DNA of 64,000 bases from Guadua angustifolia. Lineage: Eukaryota > Streptophyta > Magnoliopsida > Poales > Poaceae. The translations under genes and the position numbers were made by a program. The first letter of the stretch is position 1. Each line of letters begins with the position of its first letter. Below, in pieces: positions 1 to 11,252 of this stretch. The stretch spans positions 19,000,463-19,064,462 of the forward strand of contig CM070514.1 in the NCBI GenBank assembly GCA_036346375.1, in the 5' to 3' direction. The notes beneath the pieces are model-generated. The model was not told where the DNA came from and made no database searches. It saw only the letters and a program-made list of their open reading frames with translations.

Positions 1-1132
1 TTAGCCTCGAGATGATCTTTCCTCCTGCATTCTTTGATATCATGGTTCATCTCACCGTTCACCTTGTCAAGGAGATAGGTATCCTCGAACCGCATGTATC
101 TCGCACAACATGTTCCCTTCGAGAGGTACATGAGTGTCCTCAAGAATACGTCATGTGAATTCGTCAAGGTCCGAAGGTTGCATTGCCGAGGGCTATGTGA
201 TGGAGGAGGTGATAGAGTTTTGTGTTGATTACATGAATGATCTAAATCCTATCGGCGTCCCCATATCACGACACGAGGGAGGCTACGGGCAAAGGGACAA
301 TAGGAAGGCAATCGGTTGCATGCAATGATCTTGTTGCATTCAAGCAAGCACATTTCACTCGCTCAAGCAATCAACTATAGTCGCCCCTATGTCCTTCAAG
401 ACAAGAGTGTCCTACGCCATGAGTTCACAAGGAAGACAGAGAGTTGGATTACCACAAGCACATGGATTCTTTCGGCGGTGGCTGAAGTACATCCTTGAGG
501 AAGGGTCAAACGATGAACTATTGCAACGCTTTGGCTCGGGACCATCACAAGAAATCGTGACATTCAAGGGTATGAGATCAATGGTTACACATTCTACACG
601 GATCCGGGATAACAGAGCACCAACGAACAACGGTGTCCGTATAGACGCCAAGACAACAATGGCGGAGTTGGACACATATTATGGTTTCATAGAAGAAATA
701 TGGGAGCTCGACTATGGACCTCTGAAGGTCCCTCTATTTAAGTGCTAATGGGTCAAGCTGACTCCAAACGGTGTGAAAGTCAACAAATACATTATGACAA
801 CCGTGGTTCTCACAGAAGTCGGCTATAGGCGCGAACCGTTTGTTCTCGCGAACGATGTGATCCAGGTCTTCTATGTAATGGACATGTTAAGCAAACCTAA
901 AAAGCAGAAGGACAAGCAAAAGGTAATGCCAAAGCGACATGTGGTTCTCCAAGGCAAACGAAGGATTGTAGGAGTTGAGAACGTTACCGACGAGGAAGAG
1001 TATGGTCAGTTCGACGAGGTCCATCCTTTTACAGTTGATGTCGACATAAATGTCCTGCGTGACAGTGATGTCGATGCTCCTTACATACGTCACGATCAAA
1101 ACAAAGGAACAATTGTAAAGACAAAGACTTAA
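1..1132 (+). pseudogene. CACTA (En/Spm) TNP2-type transposase, C-terminal remnant (DUF4218 and DUF4216 regions)
   Basis: The window opens inside a CACTA transposase. Positions 6-74 read FPPAFFDIMVHLTVHLVKE, the end of the DUF4218 region that follows the TNP2 catalytic domain. After at least two frame changes, positions 645-1000 carry the DUF4216 region (YYGFIEEIWELDYG, then WVKLTPNGVKVNKY and VLANDVIQVFYV). The DUF4216 frame is open on both sides of a single in-frame TAA at 746-748. The last stretch to the TAA near 1130 is acidic and matches the usual tail of these proteins. The family supplies the transposase that binds CACTA ends. Frameshifts plus the stop make this copy inactive. The 5' part lies outside the window. 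Confidence 0.85.
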
Positions 1133-1869
1133 GATGTACTACTTGTATATCCACTCTATGAAAGGATTGTGAAATTTACAACATTACAATGATAGCTATA
1201 TTAACTAAAAGGAGCAACATTACAATGATAGCTATATTAACTAATTTCATTAGCATGTCCTCTACTCTTTCCATCCTTTCTTCTAGCTTTTAATACTCTT
1301 GTTGTCATCGAAGCAGTAGGATGTGCATCTCTCTGCCTTGCAACAGATTAAATGTTACTGACCGTCGGCCATCATCAATTGGCAACAAATCTTCTTGTAA
1401 TGCAGCAATTTGCATTGCAAGATTTTCAAGACTATGGCTGGCTTTATTAGCCCACTGCCAATACGGACATGCTGTGCCCTTCAAACAGAAAGAATGGAAC
1501 GGAAGGTGAAAGTCAAGGAATATGAACAAATGAATAATTTCAAAAACTTACCGACATATTCGAACACTTCATGAACACTCGGGATGGATTCTTGGATGTA
1601 CGGGAGGTGAACACATTTACAGGATCTCCGCATCGAGGACACGATAGCTTCATCCGCAATGCCTCTAGTTGTTTCTTCGTCTCGCCATTTGATGAAGCCG
1701 TCGACATGAATTAGTAGCTTCAAAGAGTGAAACAAATTAGCATCAACAATATTTTTTCATTACTCCAACATCAAAATATCAACAAAACTCCTTGTGAGCA
1801 TTTCACCAAACACCTTGTGGGCATGAAAACAGAGAGCAGGAGGGAGCGCGGCGATGAGAGAGGCGCTCG
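1133..1869. other. Intergenic/transposon-internal sequence, no gene recognised
   Basis: Moderately AT-rich sequence between the TNP2 remnant and the mirrored repeat array. It contains a short direct repeat (the phrase AACATTACAATGATAGCTAT occurs near 1170-1190 and again near 1210-1230). Short open frames on both strands match nothing I recognise. It is probably transposon 3' flank or the start of the next transposon gene. Confidence 0.4.
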
Positions 1870-2517
1870 GGGACTTAGAAAATTTGAAGGTGTGGGAGAG
1901 TGCATGTGGGGACTTAGAGAATTTAAAGTTCTACCCACTTCTACAAGCGGTTAAGTAATACCAACCGCTTGTAGAAAAGTCTCTAGCGGTTGGTATCTGA
2001 ACCGCTTGAGATTTTCTAGCGGTTGGTATCTAACCGCTAGAGACCTTTCTTCTAGCGGTTGGTATTACGAACCGCTTGTAGAAAAGTCTGATAAAAAAAA
2101 GAAAGGCAAAAGGCGAAGGGTTTGAACAGTGGTGGGCCTAAACGCACACTCAAGCGCCACACGCTAGCCTGGGGAGGAAGAGATCTTATCGAGCGATATG
2201 GGCACCGTATTGTTTTGAATATTATCTGTCGGCACTTTTACAAGCGGTTGGTATTACGAACCGCTAGAAAATACCATCTACAAGCGGTTGGTAATACCAA
2301 CCGCTTGAATAATACTTCTAGCGATTCGTAATACCAACCGCCTACATAAAACCTTTCCCACTCGCCCATCCATGTGTTCTACAAGCGGTTAGTAATATTA
2401 ACCGCTTGTAGAAGTCTCTTTAAAGCGGTTGATAATACCAACCGCTTGTAGAAGTGGGTGCCCTATATAAAGTTGATCTTGCCCGCTCTTCCTCACACCC
2501 CAAATTTTCTAAGTCCC
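1870..2517. repeat. Mirrored (inverted) array of CACTA subterminal-type repeats
   Basis: Many short inverted motifs of the form ACAAGCGGTTGGTATTACGA / AACCGCTTGTAGAA lie between 1936 and 2456. The whole block is itself an imperfect palindrome centred near 2195. ACCCACTTCTACAAGCGGTT at 1933-1952 is mirrored by its reverse complement at 2440-2459. Further out, CAAATTTTCTAAGTCC on the minus strand (1870-1898) is mirrored at 2501-2515 on the plus strand. The same GCGGTT motif recurs at the downstream CACTA end (8132-8345), so these are likely transposase-binding subterminal repeats. The right half ends in a TATA box. Two CACTA 5' ends may have been joined head to head. Confidence 0.7.
2464..2470 (+). 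promoter_or_regulatory. TATA box at the right edge of the repeat array
   Basis: TATATAA lies 5 bp beyond the last mirrored repeat. A C/T-rich leader-like stretch follows (2480-2670). It is correctly placed and oriented to transcribe the second CACTA gene that begins downstream. The left arm of the array has only a weak counterpart (TTTAAAT on the minus strand). Promoter function is inferred. Confidence 0.45.
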
Positions 2518-2672
2518 GCTTTCTCACACCCCAAATTTTCTCGTCTGCTTGCCGAGACCCCCAGCGCCACTCGCCAAGGACCTCCTCTTGCCACCGCCGC
2601 CGCCCGCCATTCCACCGGAGGACCGGAGATCCTAGATGCTGCAACGCCCCCCCTCTGCTCTCTCTCTGTTTT

Positions 2673-2805
2673 ATGCCCACAAGGTGTTCGGTGAAATGCC
2701 CACAAGGAGTGTTTATCTTTGTCTTTGTGATTATTGGATGGCTATGAAGTCTTTGTGATTAGTGCCCACAAGGAGTGTTGTGATTAGTGCCCACAAGGAG
2801 TGTTG
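2673..2805 (+). repeat. Four copies of a TGCCCACAAGG motif in the leader
   Basis: The motif ATGCCCACAAGG / GTGCCCACAAGGAGTGTT starts at about 2673, 2696, 2763 and 2788, interleaved with TTGTGATTA and GGATGGCTATGAAG repeats. The phrase CCACAAGGTGTTCGG is common in transposon leader exons of grasses. The stretch is probably leader or first-intron sequence of the downstream CACTA gene. Confidence 0.5.
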
Positions 2806-2830
2806 AATGGATGGCTATGAAGTGGTTTTT

Positions 2831-3821
2831 GTTTCTATTAGTGTTAATGTGTTCGTGGATGTTTCAAGCTTTGTCTGTTATGGCTTAATGTGTTACTGCT
2901 ATGAAGGAGTGTTTGTTTTGTGTTGTTTCGGTCATGTGGTCATTGGCACGGAAGTATGTTTGTTGGTGTCTTGTGGTCGCTATCTTTGTGTATGAACCGG
3001 TAAAGATTGCATATGAGTTGTGACTTCTGCATATTGTTTGTTGGACATAGCATATGCTATTGAGAATAGGATGCCAAAGCCCACCAGACCTATGCCAATT
3101 TCTACATTGACATATGGAGATTAAAAATCGAGATCAGATTATTAGTACTTCAACTTAGATGTGGAAAGAGGTAAATACATGAGATAAGCAAATATGAATG
3201 AGTGACAACTTTCTGTAACTGGAATATGATTACTACTGCACATACTTTCTGTTCTTAAAGCCCTTCTGCAAGTTCTTCTTTCATGTTGTGAAGTAGAATC
3301 TGTGAAAACATTTATGCCCTGGGACGTAATCACAATCTATCCTTTATTCAGTTGAAATTTGGTCGGATGAAGATAAGGACTCGATAAAATTTTTGAATAA
3401 AAATAATGAATCATTCTTATTCCCACTAATATGATTTTCAAAAATGAAATAAGGTTATAAATCCACGACTAGAATGTTAATAGTCTATTACACCAAAAAG
3501 CGGAAGCGATCGGTTCCATATCAACCAAGCGCGTCACCTCGTGGTCTTCTCCGCGGAGTATATCGTATGCTCTCTTTGGCGACCATGCTTTTGGAACTTG
3601 CGGTCTTTGGTCAATCGGAACGAGAACCTTCTCCAATTGGCACCTAATATACGTAGATGGGCTACTTAGCGATTAAGCAGCATAATATTTGTCTTTGCTG
3701 GCGAGTAGCGAGCCCATCAGGCTGATAGAATGCCGGTAGTTGAGAAGGTCTGTCGAGAACACAAGTTCAAAAGTATGGCTACCGAAAACATATGATACAT
3801 TCATTATTTTTTATTACAAAT
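2831..3821. other. Transposon-internal non-coding sequence
   Basis: About 1 kb of mixed-composition sequence with no recognised domain on either strand. It lies between the leader-like repeats and a minisatellite, where an intron of the second CACTA gene would be expected. Confidence 0.35.
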
Positions 3822-4085
3822 AAGTATATGTGAATTGTCAATTGTATATGTATCATGTGAAATGTGTAAGTCTATGTGAAATGTATAAGTATATGTGAAT
3901 TGTCAATTGTATATGTATCATGTGAAATGTGTAAGTCTATGTGAAATGTATAAGTATATGTGAATTGTCAATTGTATATGTATCATGTGAAATGTGTAAG
4001 TCTATGTAAAATGTATAAGTATATGTGAATTGTGAATTGTCAATTGTATATGTATCATGTGAAATGTGTAAGTCTATGTGAAATA
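3822..4085 (+). repeat. AT-rich minisatellite, four copies of a ~65-bp unit
   Basis: The landmark GTCAATTGTATATGTATCAT begins at 3837, 3902, 3967 and 4039, giving periods of 65, 65 and 72 bp. The last period contains an extra TGTGAAT. The copies are almost identical, so the expansion is recent relative to the decay of the surrounding transposon. Confidence 0.9.
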
Positions 4086-4319
4086 TAGTAACACAATGTC
4101 AATGTATTGTTTACCTGAACCATTTTCATATTTTTGAAAAAGTGCCGCCCTTCTGAAACAAAACCAATATGATTGCATGCAGAAAGTAACCCAAGGAATG
4201 TGATCTCATCAGGCATAAACATGTTCCTGTCGATCTTAAACTATGCTTTCAAACTCGAGTTGTTCTCAACAATCTTGTCTTCATATATAATCTAAGCCTC
4301 GAGATTTGCTCTACTCTAG

Positions 4320-5548
4320 ATGGCGACACCAAGACGTGGTGACCCGGCTTTCGATGAGGCGGAAAATCTGATATTCGAGACCATTGCGCTGGGTAGCATC
4401 TTAGCCAATGAGGCCGTTAACACTGATGCGGAAAATCACGATGGTGCTGCTGACGTTGTCGATGAGGCCGTTAACACTAGAACCGAGGTATACTCTCACC
4501 CATTATAAAATCACCGTAAACATGTTAATTATTCTAAAATCATTCATATTATATGTGTTTGTGTATCGGCCGGTACCTCATCGCCACCCCGGTCCGAATG
4601 AACCGAGGACCTAACAAGAAGCCTTCGACAAAGTACGTGATAACCGGAAGTTAGAACGACGGAGTCTGCTAGCCCCGAATCAGCAATTGGCCCTTTCAAC
4701 AACGCTATGACTACCACGTGAGGGATCACGTCCCAATCAGCATCAAGAAATGGGCTGAAGTCCCTGCAGCTACCAAGAAACTGCTCTGGAATGATATAAA
4801 GGAAAATTTCACTTTTCCAGAAGGGTACGAACAGAAGGCCAAGGGATGGGCTTTGAAGAAGATAGCAACTTCCTTTCAGCAGTGGAAGTCATCCCTCACC
4901 CGCAAGTACATCGATAAAGGAGAAAGGCTAGACTTCAATTAATTTCCTAAGCTGGCCGATCATTGGGATGCTTTCGAGGAGTACAAGTTGTCAGATGCAG
5001 GACAGGCCGCGAGAGAGAAAAACAAGTTGAATGCACAGAAGAAGAAATACCACCACCATTTCGGGACCGGTGGTTACATCAAGGCTGCAAAGAAATGGGA
5101 CAAGCGGGAAGATGAACTTCGAAAGCACGATATTATACCTGAAACTGAGAATTGGGAGCCCCGCATGCGCAATTGGTTATTGGCTCACGGGGGCAAACTT
5201 GCTGATGACGGTAGCTTGGTGATGCCACCGACAGTCCAAGAAGTTGGTGAAAGGATTGTAGAAGCCATCGAGCAGACTCGGTCAGGATTCTTGGTGACGG
5301 ACAGGGAGAATGACGAGCTAACATATGCCCTTCAAAACCCTGAGCACCCGGGACGGACACGAGGTTTCGGGAAGGTGCCATGGAGGCACGGCTTTGCCAA
5401 AGACTCAAGTACTTACAGGAGTCGGGACAGAAGCAAGAGGAGAGATCAGGGTAGAGTTAGCCGATTGGAGGAAGAGCTTAGAGCTACGAAGGCTTCCATC
5501 GATGTCCTGGTCACGCAAAAAGTGTCCGAAGCAATGAGCCAGCTTTAG
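4320..5548 (+). pseudogene. CACTA second gene, N-terminal and Transposase_24-like (Ptta/En/Spm) region
   Basis: An ATG at 4320 opens an acidic N-terminal exon ending at a GT donor near 4488. From 4718 the frame reads ISIKKWAEVPAATKKLLWND, then WDKREDELRKHDIIPETENW and WRHGFAKDSSTYRSRDRSK. This is the layout of the plant transposase family PF03004 (Transposase_24) found in CACTA elements; a coiled-coil tail follows. The frame is interrupted by TAA at 4940-4942 and TAG at 5546-5548 but stays in register across both, so these are point stops rather than frameshifts. In this family the protein acts with the TNP2 transposase at element ends. This copy is not expected to make full-length product. 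Confidence 0.75.
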
Positions 5549-5633
5549 GGAGCACTACGTTCGACCAATGTTCAGGCGGCGCCGGAATCCGTGATCAGTC
5601 CGACCGCGCAAAGAGCAGATTGCATCGTCCGCG

Positions 5634-6407
5634 GTGCCCCTATGTGAGGCATTTACCCGCAGTTCGTCATCCGTGGGACAAGATCAAGGTTCGCCGGTCA
5701 GCGAGCTACACATTGATATACGTAACCTCTCCTTCAAGGTGGCTTACGGCATGGCTTATCCGGTGGAGGCGGGCCAGACGTTCCACTGCAAACAGATACC
5801 CTCCGGATACTCGAAGGTCACGGTGGAAGAGGTGGTGGGGGGCTTCGAAGATCTCATTCTCGATATTCCTGGGGGCGACGACGTGACCAACCTTGGACAG
5901 GCCCTCCATGGCACATTCATCCTATGGCGCAAAAAGTACATCATATTTCCAGATGGTGTGGAGGTTATATCTCCAGCAAGAGAGGCCCCGCAGTTTGAGC
6001 CAGCTACAGGAGCAAGCACGCCTCCTCCACATCGACAACCCACGACTCCTCCAGCGTCGCCTGCACGCAATGCTTCCCGGTGGTCGTGCCACGCCTCCAC
6101 CTCCCCGCTCCACAAAGAAGCCCGACTCTGCCGCCACCGCCATCGCTGAAAGTAAGAAGCACCCAACATCTCCAAATACCACGCCCAAAGATCTCCCCGA
6201 GGAAGAAACTCAATGTCGGAAGGAGGATCCCAGACTAGCACCTCCTCCCACGAAGTCGGCATCCGTGACGAGAGAATGTCAAAGCAACCGCCAAAGAGGC
6301 CATATGATCTCGATCATGAGGAGCTAGATGCATCCGTAAAGACGGATGTGGCAGCGATTGCGCCAAAGAAGCCAGAGCCCAAGCTTAAAATAGATAAAAA
6401 TCTGTGA
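5634..6407 (+). pseudogene. CACTA second gene, DUF8039-like region and proline/lysine-rich linker
   Basis: One frame from about 5634 reads ELHIDIRNLSFKVAYGMAYP, followed by GYSKVTVEEVVGGFEDLILD and GTFILWRKKYIIFP. I recognise this arrangement from the domain between the Transposase_24 and protease parts of grass CACTA proteins (DUF8039-like). A Pro/Ser/Lys-rich linker follows in shifted frames to about 6407. It lies directly downstream of the Transposase_24 remnant and upstream of the protease remnant, so the three pieces are one decayed gene. Confidence 0.6.
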
Positions 6408-6605
6408 AGCACTTTGGTCATGTGAACAGCGCCGCCACTTTGTGATGAGCGACTACAAAAGGACAATAAGAAAGGCTACGAAGGCAAAATACACGGGCTC
6501 CTTCAAGGAAAGAAGAAGAAAGTGGAAGATCGCAGAGTGCCGAGGAGTTGAGAAAATGGCATTCATGAAGGAGGCGGACTCAAATCAATAGACGAGGATC
6601 TTCCA

Positions 6606-7867
6606 GTGGCACCAACCAGATGGAAGTATGTGTTGGGCAAACCGCTAATTGATCCAAAGGATATAAAAGATCTCCCAACCAAGATGCGTCATATGCATGA
6701 ATGGTACATGGAAAGGGCATCTAAAGGAGAGCAAATGTTCCTCCTCCGTTTCCAAGATGAGTATTTCTTCCGCAGGAACAACACAGAACTATGGCTGGAA
6801 TTCGATGACTTGTACCATGTGTACCAAGGAGACGAGGTCAACGTGTCTTCATGTCCTGCTGGTGTCTGTAAGTGTCGATCTACTAAGTTTACCATTTGCT
6901 TCCTCTCGCACCACAAAATTGAAAATCTAATTAACTTAGTTATCTCTTCTTATGTAGAATGGAGATACAACGATGTACAAGATCGGGCAAATAGAACGTT
7001 GGCTTCATCGACCCGTAGATTGTCAACGAGAAAGTCCGGTCATCGACAAGCAAAAACCGCTAGTTGAGGCATACCTTTGCATGCAATGTTGAAACAAAGA
7101 CTACAAACCGTACATATACCGCCTTCAACTTCAAGTACGTGTTCTCACAAACCTCTTGTTCTTGTATTTCTTAAGCCATTGATAGTACGAGTAGCTACTT
7201 ACGCATATATTGCAATATACGAATAGGTTTCACTGGATCCTTCTAGTCATCGAGCTTGACAACAGCAGGATTATAGTTCATGACTCAAGAAGGAATCCAG
7301 TCCAAAAATACCAATGGTTCATTGACATCCTTAACAGGATATTTGCAAAGTTCAAGAAGAAGCAAAAAGGAGAATTCAAGAAAGAATTCGAAGTCATAGT
7401 AAGCACTCAGGTACGTACTACAAAAACTATTATTAATATACATGCGCCATATCAGTTCTTCATCTGATATTTCAAATTTCTCCCTGAAGGTTAAACGCCA
7501 GACTACCGAAACAACTTATGTGGCTACTACGTGTTCCACTATATTCAAAGTTTTATCCATGGCGATGAGTGGAACATTATGCCGAGATTCAGATATGCAT
7601 GTCAATTTGTTAGCTACAACTTACATTTTAATTAATTGCATGTGATCGGATATTTATATACTTCCGCTTAATTAATTGTCACCCAACATCGATGAGCACG
7701 TTAACATGCTCCGCTTTCACCAAGTGCGCGCACCCCAAGAACAACTCATCGGCTTCCTTGTCAACGAGGTTGTATCTCCAAATGGCGAGTTCCACGTAAG
7801 GTTTCCTGCGTTGAACACCGCTGAACCGATGAGCGACATCCACGTCGACCAAGGACATAAAGAGTGA
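6606..7867 (+). pseudogene. CACTA second gene, Ulp1/SENP-type (C48) cysteine protease-like C-terminus
   Basis: The block at 6606-6840 (WKYVLGKPLIDPKDIKDLPT, then MFLLRFQDEYFFRRNNTELW) precedes a protease core. Near 7228-7290 the sequence reads FHWILLVIELDNSRIIVHDS, supplying the catalytic His (in HW) and Asp (in HD). Near 7505-7545 a different frame reads NNLCGYYVFHYIQ, the catalytic-Cys motif of Ulp1-like proteases. Intron-like junctions (GTAAGT near 6867, AG near 6956, GTACGT at 7411) explain part of the frame changes. The last open piece, 7676-7867, contains LRFHQVRAPQEQLIGFLVNE. All three catalytic residues survive, but the reading frame is not continuous. Confidence 0.7.
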
Positions 7868-8131
7868 CGCATGCAAGAAATGAGTTCGATAATCATTTTT
7901 TCAAAGATTCAAACTTGTAAACGCGGTTATGCGTGTATGTACTTGTCCATTTTTACACTATTAAGTTCGTTTTTTGTGTCTTGAGCTAGCTTGTGAACAT
8001 GTGTATGAGTATGCATATGTAATATATATTTAATTGCATAAAAAACTCCTCCACTCATATTTAATTTTATGGTCAAAAACGATATACAAAAACACCGTAA
8101 GAATATATTCTATAATACATATAATCGAAAA

Positions 8132-8436
8132 CTCTCCACAAGCGGTTGGTGACTCCAACCGCTTCGAGTGTCGCTTCCACAAGCGGTTGGTAAGACTAAC
8201 CGCTTCGATATCCTTCTCCACAAGCGGTTTGTAATACGAACCGCCAGGAGTCCCCACGGGCGGCTCCACCGCCCTCCCGACACCTTCCCAATCGCTTCTA
8301 GTGCCACAAAGACAAAGTAAGTTGAAACAACCGCTTGTGATACCCGACGGTATCACACTTGTGCTGCTTAGAAGCGTTATAAAATCGCTTCTAAAGGGGT
8401 TACGAGCCTTGTGGTAGCCGGTGCTCAGTAGTAGTG
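8132..8436 (+). mobile_element. CACTA 3' subterminal repeats and terminal inverted repeat
   Basis: Inverted copies of ACAAGCGGTTGG and CCAACCGCTTCGAG fill 8132-8345, the same motif as in the 1870-2517 array. The sequence closes with CAGTAGTAGTG at 8426-8436; its reverse complement begins CACTACTACTG, the expected CACTA terminus. The next three bases (CTA, 8437-8439) would be the target duplication. The matching 5' terminus is not certain: it may be CACTTTTACAAG near 2232, or it may lie outside the window. Confidence 0.65.
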
Positions 8437-8445
8437 CTAACTTTA

Positions 8446-9393
8446 GAAATTTATGGAGCCGAGTTATATGTACATTAAAAGTGTTTAAGTCGGTCATCTT
8501 GTTTATATTTTAGACTAAAAATATAAACTTAATTCACTTTATTTTAACCTACAAACTCGAGATCGATGTGGAGCTGGGATCTCAAACTCGCCAAACAAGA
8601 CCTAAATTTAATATTGATTATTCATTTTTTATGAAAAAAAATCAAATTAGTTAATATTGTTTTCTCTGATAATAGAGTAATAGAAATTTATGGAGCTGGA
8701 GTTATAGGTACATTAAAAGTGTTTAAGTCAGTCATCTTGTTTATATTTTAGACTAAAAATATAAACTTAATTCACTTTATTTTAACCTACAAACTCCAGA
8801 TCTGATGTGGAGCTGGGATCTAAAACTCTGCCAAACAAGACCTAAATTTAATATTGATTATTCATTTTTTATGAAAAAAAATCAAATTAGTTAATATTGT
8901 TTTCTCTGATAATAGAGTAATAGAAATTTATGGAGCTGGAGTTATAGGTACATTAAAAGTGTTTAAGTCATCATCTTGTTTATATTTTAGACTAAAAATA
9001 TAAACTTAATTCACTTTATTTTAACCTACAAACTCGAGATCCGATGTGGAGTGGGATCTCAAACTCGCCAAACAAGACCTAAATTTAATATTGATTATTC
9101 ATTTTTATGAAAAAAATCAAATTAGTTAATATTGTTTTCTCCGATAATAGAGTAATAGAAATTTATGGAGCCGGAGTTATAGGTACATTAAAAGTGTTTA
9201 AGTCGGTCATCTTGTTTATATTTTAGACTAAAAATATAAACTTAATTCACTTTATTTTAACCTACAAACTCCAGATCGATGTGGAGGGATCTCAAACTCG
9301 CCAAACAAGACCTAAATTTAATATTGATTATTCATTTTTTATGAAAAAAAATCAAATTAGTTAATATTGTTTTCTCTGATAATAGAGTAATAG
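8446..9393 (+). repeat. Tandem array, four copies of a ~237-bp AT-rich unit
   Basis: GAAATTTATGGAGC begins at 8446, 8683, 8923 and 9158, and a fifth partial start follows at 9393. The periods are 237, 240, 235 and 235 bp. Each unit contains CTTGTTTATATTTTAGAC, a short stretch GGAGCTGGGATCTCAAACTC, and CTCTGATAATAGAGTAATAG. Differences between copies are mainly indels of 1-3 bp. The array starts 10 bp after the CACTA terminus. No coding potential was seen. Confidence 0.92.
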
Positions 9394-10810
9394 AAATAAC
9401 TTTAACAAATCATTAGGTATATCTAATTTCTATTACCTATTATATACTATAGGATAATATACCGTAAAGTTTATCAATTATGTTACTGTGTGCGCATCCT
9501 CGTCCTGGGGACGACGAAAAGTACTCAGACAGCCGGTCCACGCTCGCATTAGTTAAAATTCTTATGCCGTGCAATATTCCGCGGGATCCAGCGCACTGCC
9601 ATAAATTTTTCTGCATTGCCGGTCGTCCTCTTCACCGGCCGCGGTAGCTCCAGTTATTTATTTCCAAGTCTTTATTGTGCGTAGGTCTCAGTCTTGCCCC
9701 AGTTGATGAATTAAAGGTGAGCTGGTTGGGTAGGAAGCTTGCTAGCGAGCTCTGGGCATTTCAATTATCAAAGTCTTCACTATTCAGTACACTGATCGGC
9801 TTTCTCTGTAGGCAACCTGCTTTATTTTCTCAGTTTGTAAAAAAAAATTTACGTCCGTAAATTTCGTCCAAAAAAAAAAACAGAGCTGTGAAAGAAACGA
9901 TTACACGTATCACTGGTGTTTCAACCATAGGTGCTATTCGAGCGTGGAATTATGTCGGCGGTGAAGTCGCACTGTAATTCGACGTGACAATAATTAGATT
10001 ATTCCTGAAAACTTTCTAACACTTTTAAATGGAAAATGCCTTACTAAATTAGCCATCATATTAGTGGTTTTTAGTGTATGGCTCCTTTTTCCCAACTTAC
10101 GTGGGAAATTTCCACACAAAAAATAACAAACCATGATAATTATTTTTCAAATGAAGTTTTAATTGGACCTTTCATGATCTATAATATCGAACTCCCACTC
10201 TAATTGTTATAACAACATATTAATAAAAAAATAAAAATGCTGTTAGTTATAGTAATGTAGTTTTGTATATATTTTTTGGTCAAATTTGAGAATGTTTAAC
10301 TACACGGATTTCAAATCAATATTTGTTCAAATTAAATTGTTGAGGGACTTAAATCAACAAAACTGGATTTTCGGGGTTTTTTAAAAGACAGATTTTAGGG
10401 GCTTCATTCAACAAACTCAAATAACTGAGGTGCTAAGTTTTTTTCCTCCATTTATTGTATGTTTTTATTTCTGTACCATTTTTTTAATTTAATATTAAGG
10501 AAATTCCTGTACTTACCTGATATGGTACACAGATGGTCCTACTCCTGGCCACAACTGTAACATATTTATTGTGCTCTTATGTGTTTACGAAGCACCGTAT
10601 TGTGGATGAGCAATATCAGAAACGAGTATAGTATTTAATTATTTATGTTTCTCATGAGCTTCCACTTTCCACCAATAAATTCAGTTGTGGGTACAAAATA
10701 AACAGAAACTTCTCTGACCCCTCTTCAAAATTTAACTATACATAAAAAATCACATTTTAAATTTAGTAAAATTTGACTAGTTAAAATGAAATTGCAACAA
10801 TTACTGCTGG
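9394..10810. other. AT-rich intergenic sequence, no gene recognised
   Basis: Only short open frames are present, none with a recognisable domain. A GC-richer patch at 9480-9660 (around CCGCGGGATCCAGCGC) stands out from the AT-rich surroundings but has no convincing frame. Poly-A/T tracts occur at 9838-9880 and 10430-10490. Confidence 0.5.
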
Positions 10811-11252
10811 ATACTTATTGCATATGTTTTTCTTTTAACTTTTAACACTAAAAATGAGCATAGTAAAAGAGTGAATGGCATCATCAGTGAAGTAGACTAC
10901 TCACTACTCACAGGTCCAGCCTCCAGCTCTCAGAGCCTGTTAATAGCCCCAATACACATGTACGGCCGAATGCACAATCAAAAACTCTTGGATTATTTTT
11001 CTACTGCATTAATACAGCATCCTGTGTTTTGGCCATGGCAATTGAGCCCACCATTAAAAATAAAACCACGGCTATTAAAATACATGCACATGTTTGCTGA
11101 GAGATCTTAATGTTTTCTGTAAAACAATAGTTGAGCTGTACTCCTTTCGGTTCCAAATGTAAGTTTTCCCATAATATGTTCCGATCAAATAGTTTTTTAT
11201 TATTTTTGTGAGGGAGAATAGTTTTATATTTGATTGTCAATGTTAAAAAGTA

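Noticed and set aside
3822..4085. Regularly spaced repeats considered as a CRISPR-like array
   Set aside because: The 65-bp units are contiguous tandem copies with no unique spacers, in a eukaryotic transposon; it is a minisatellite.
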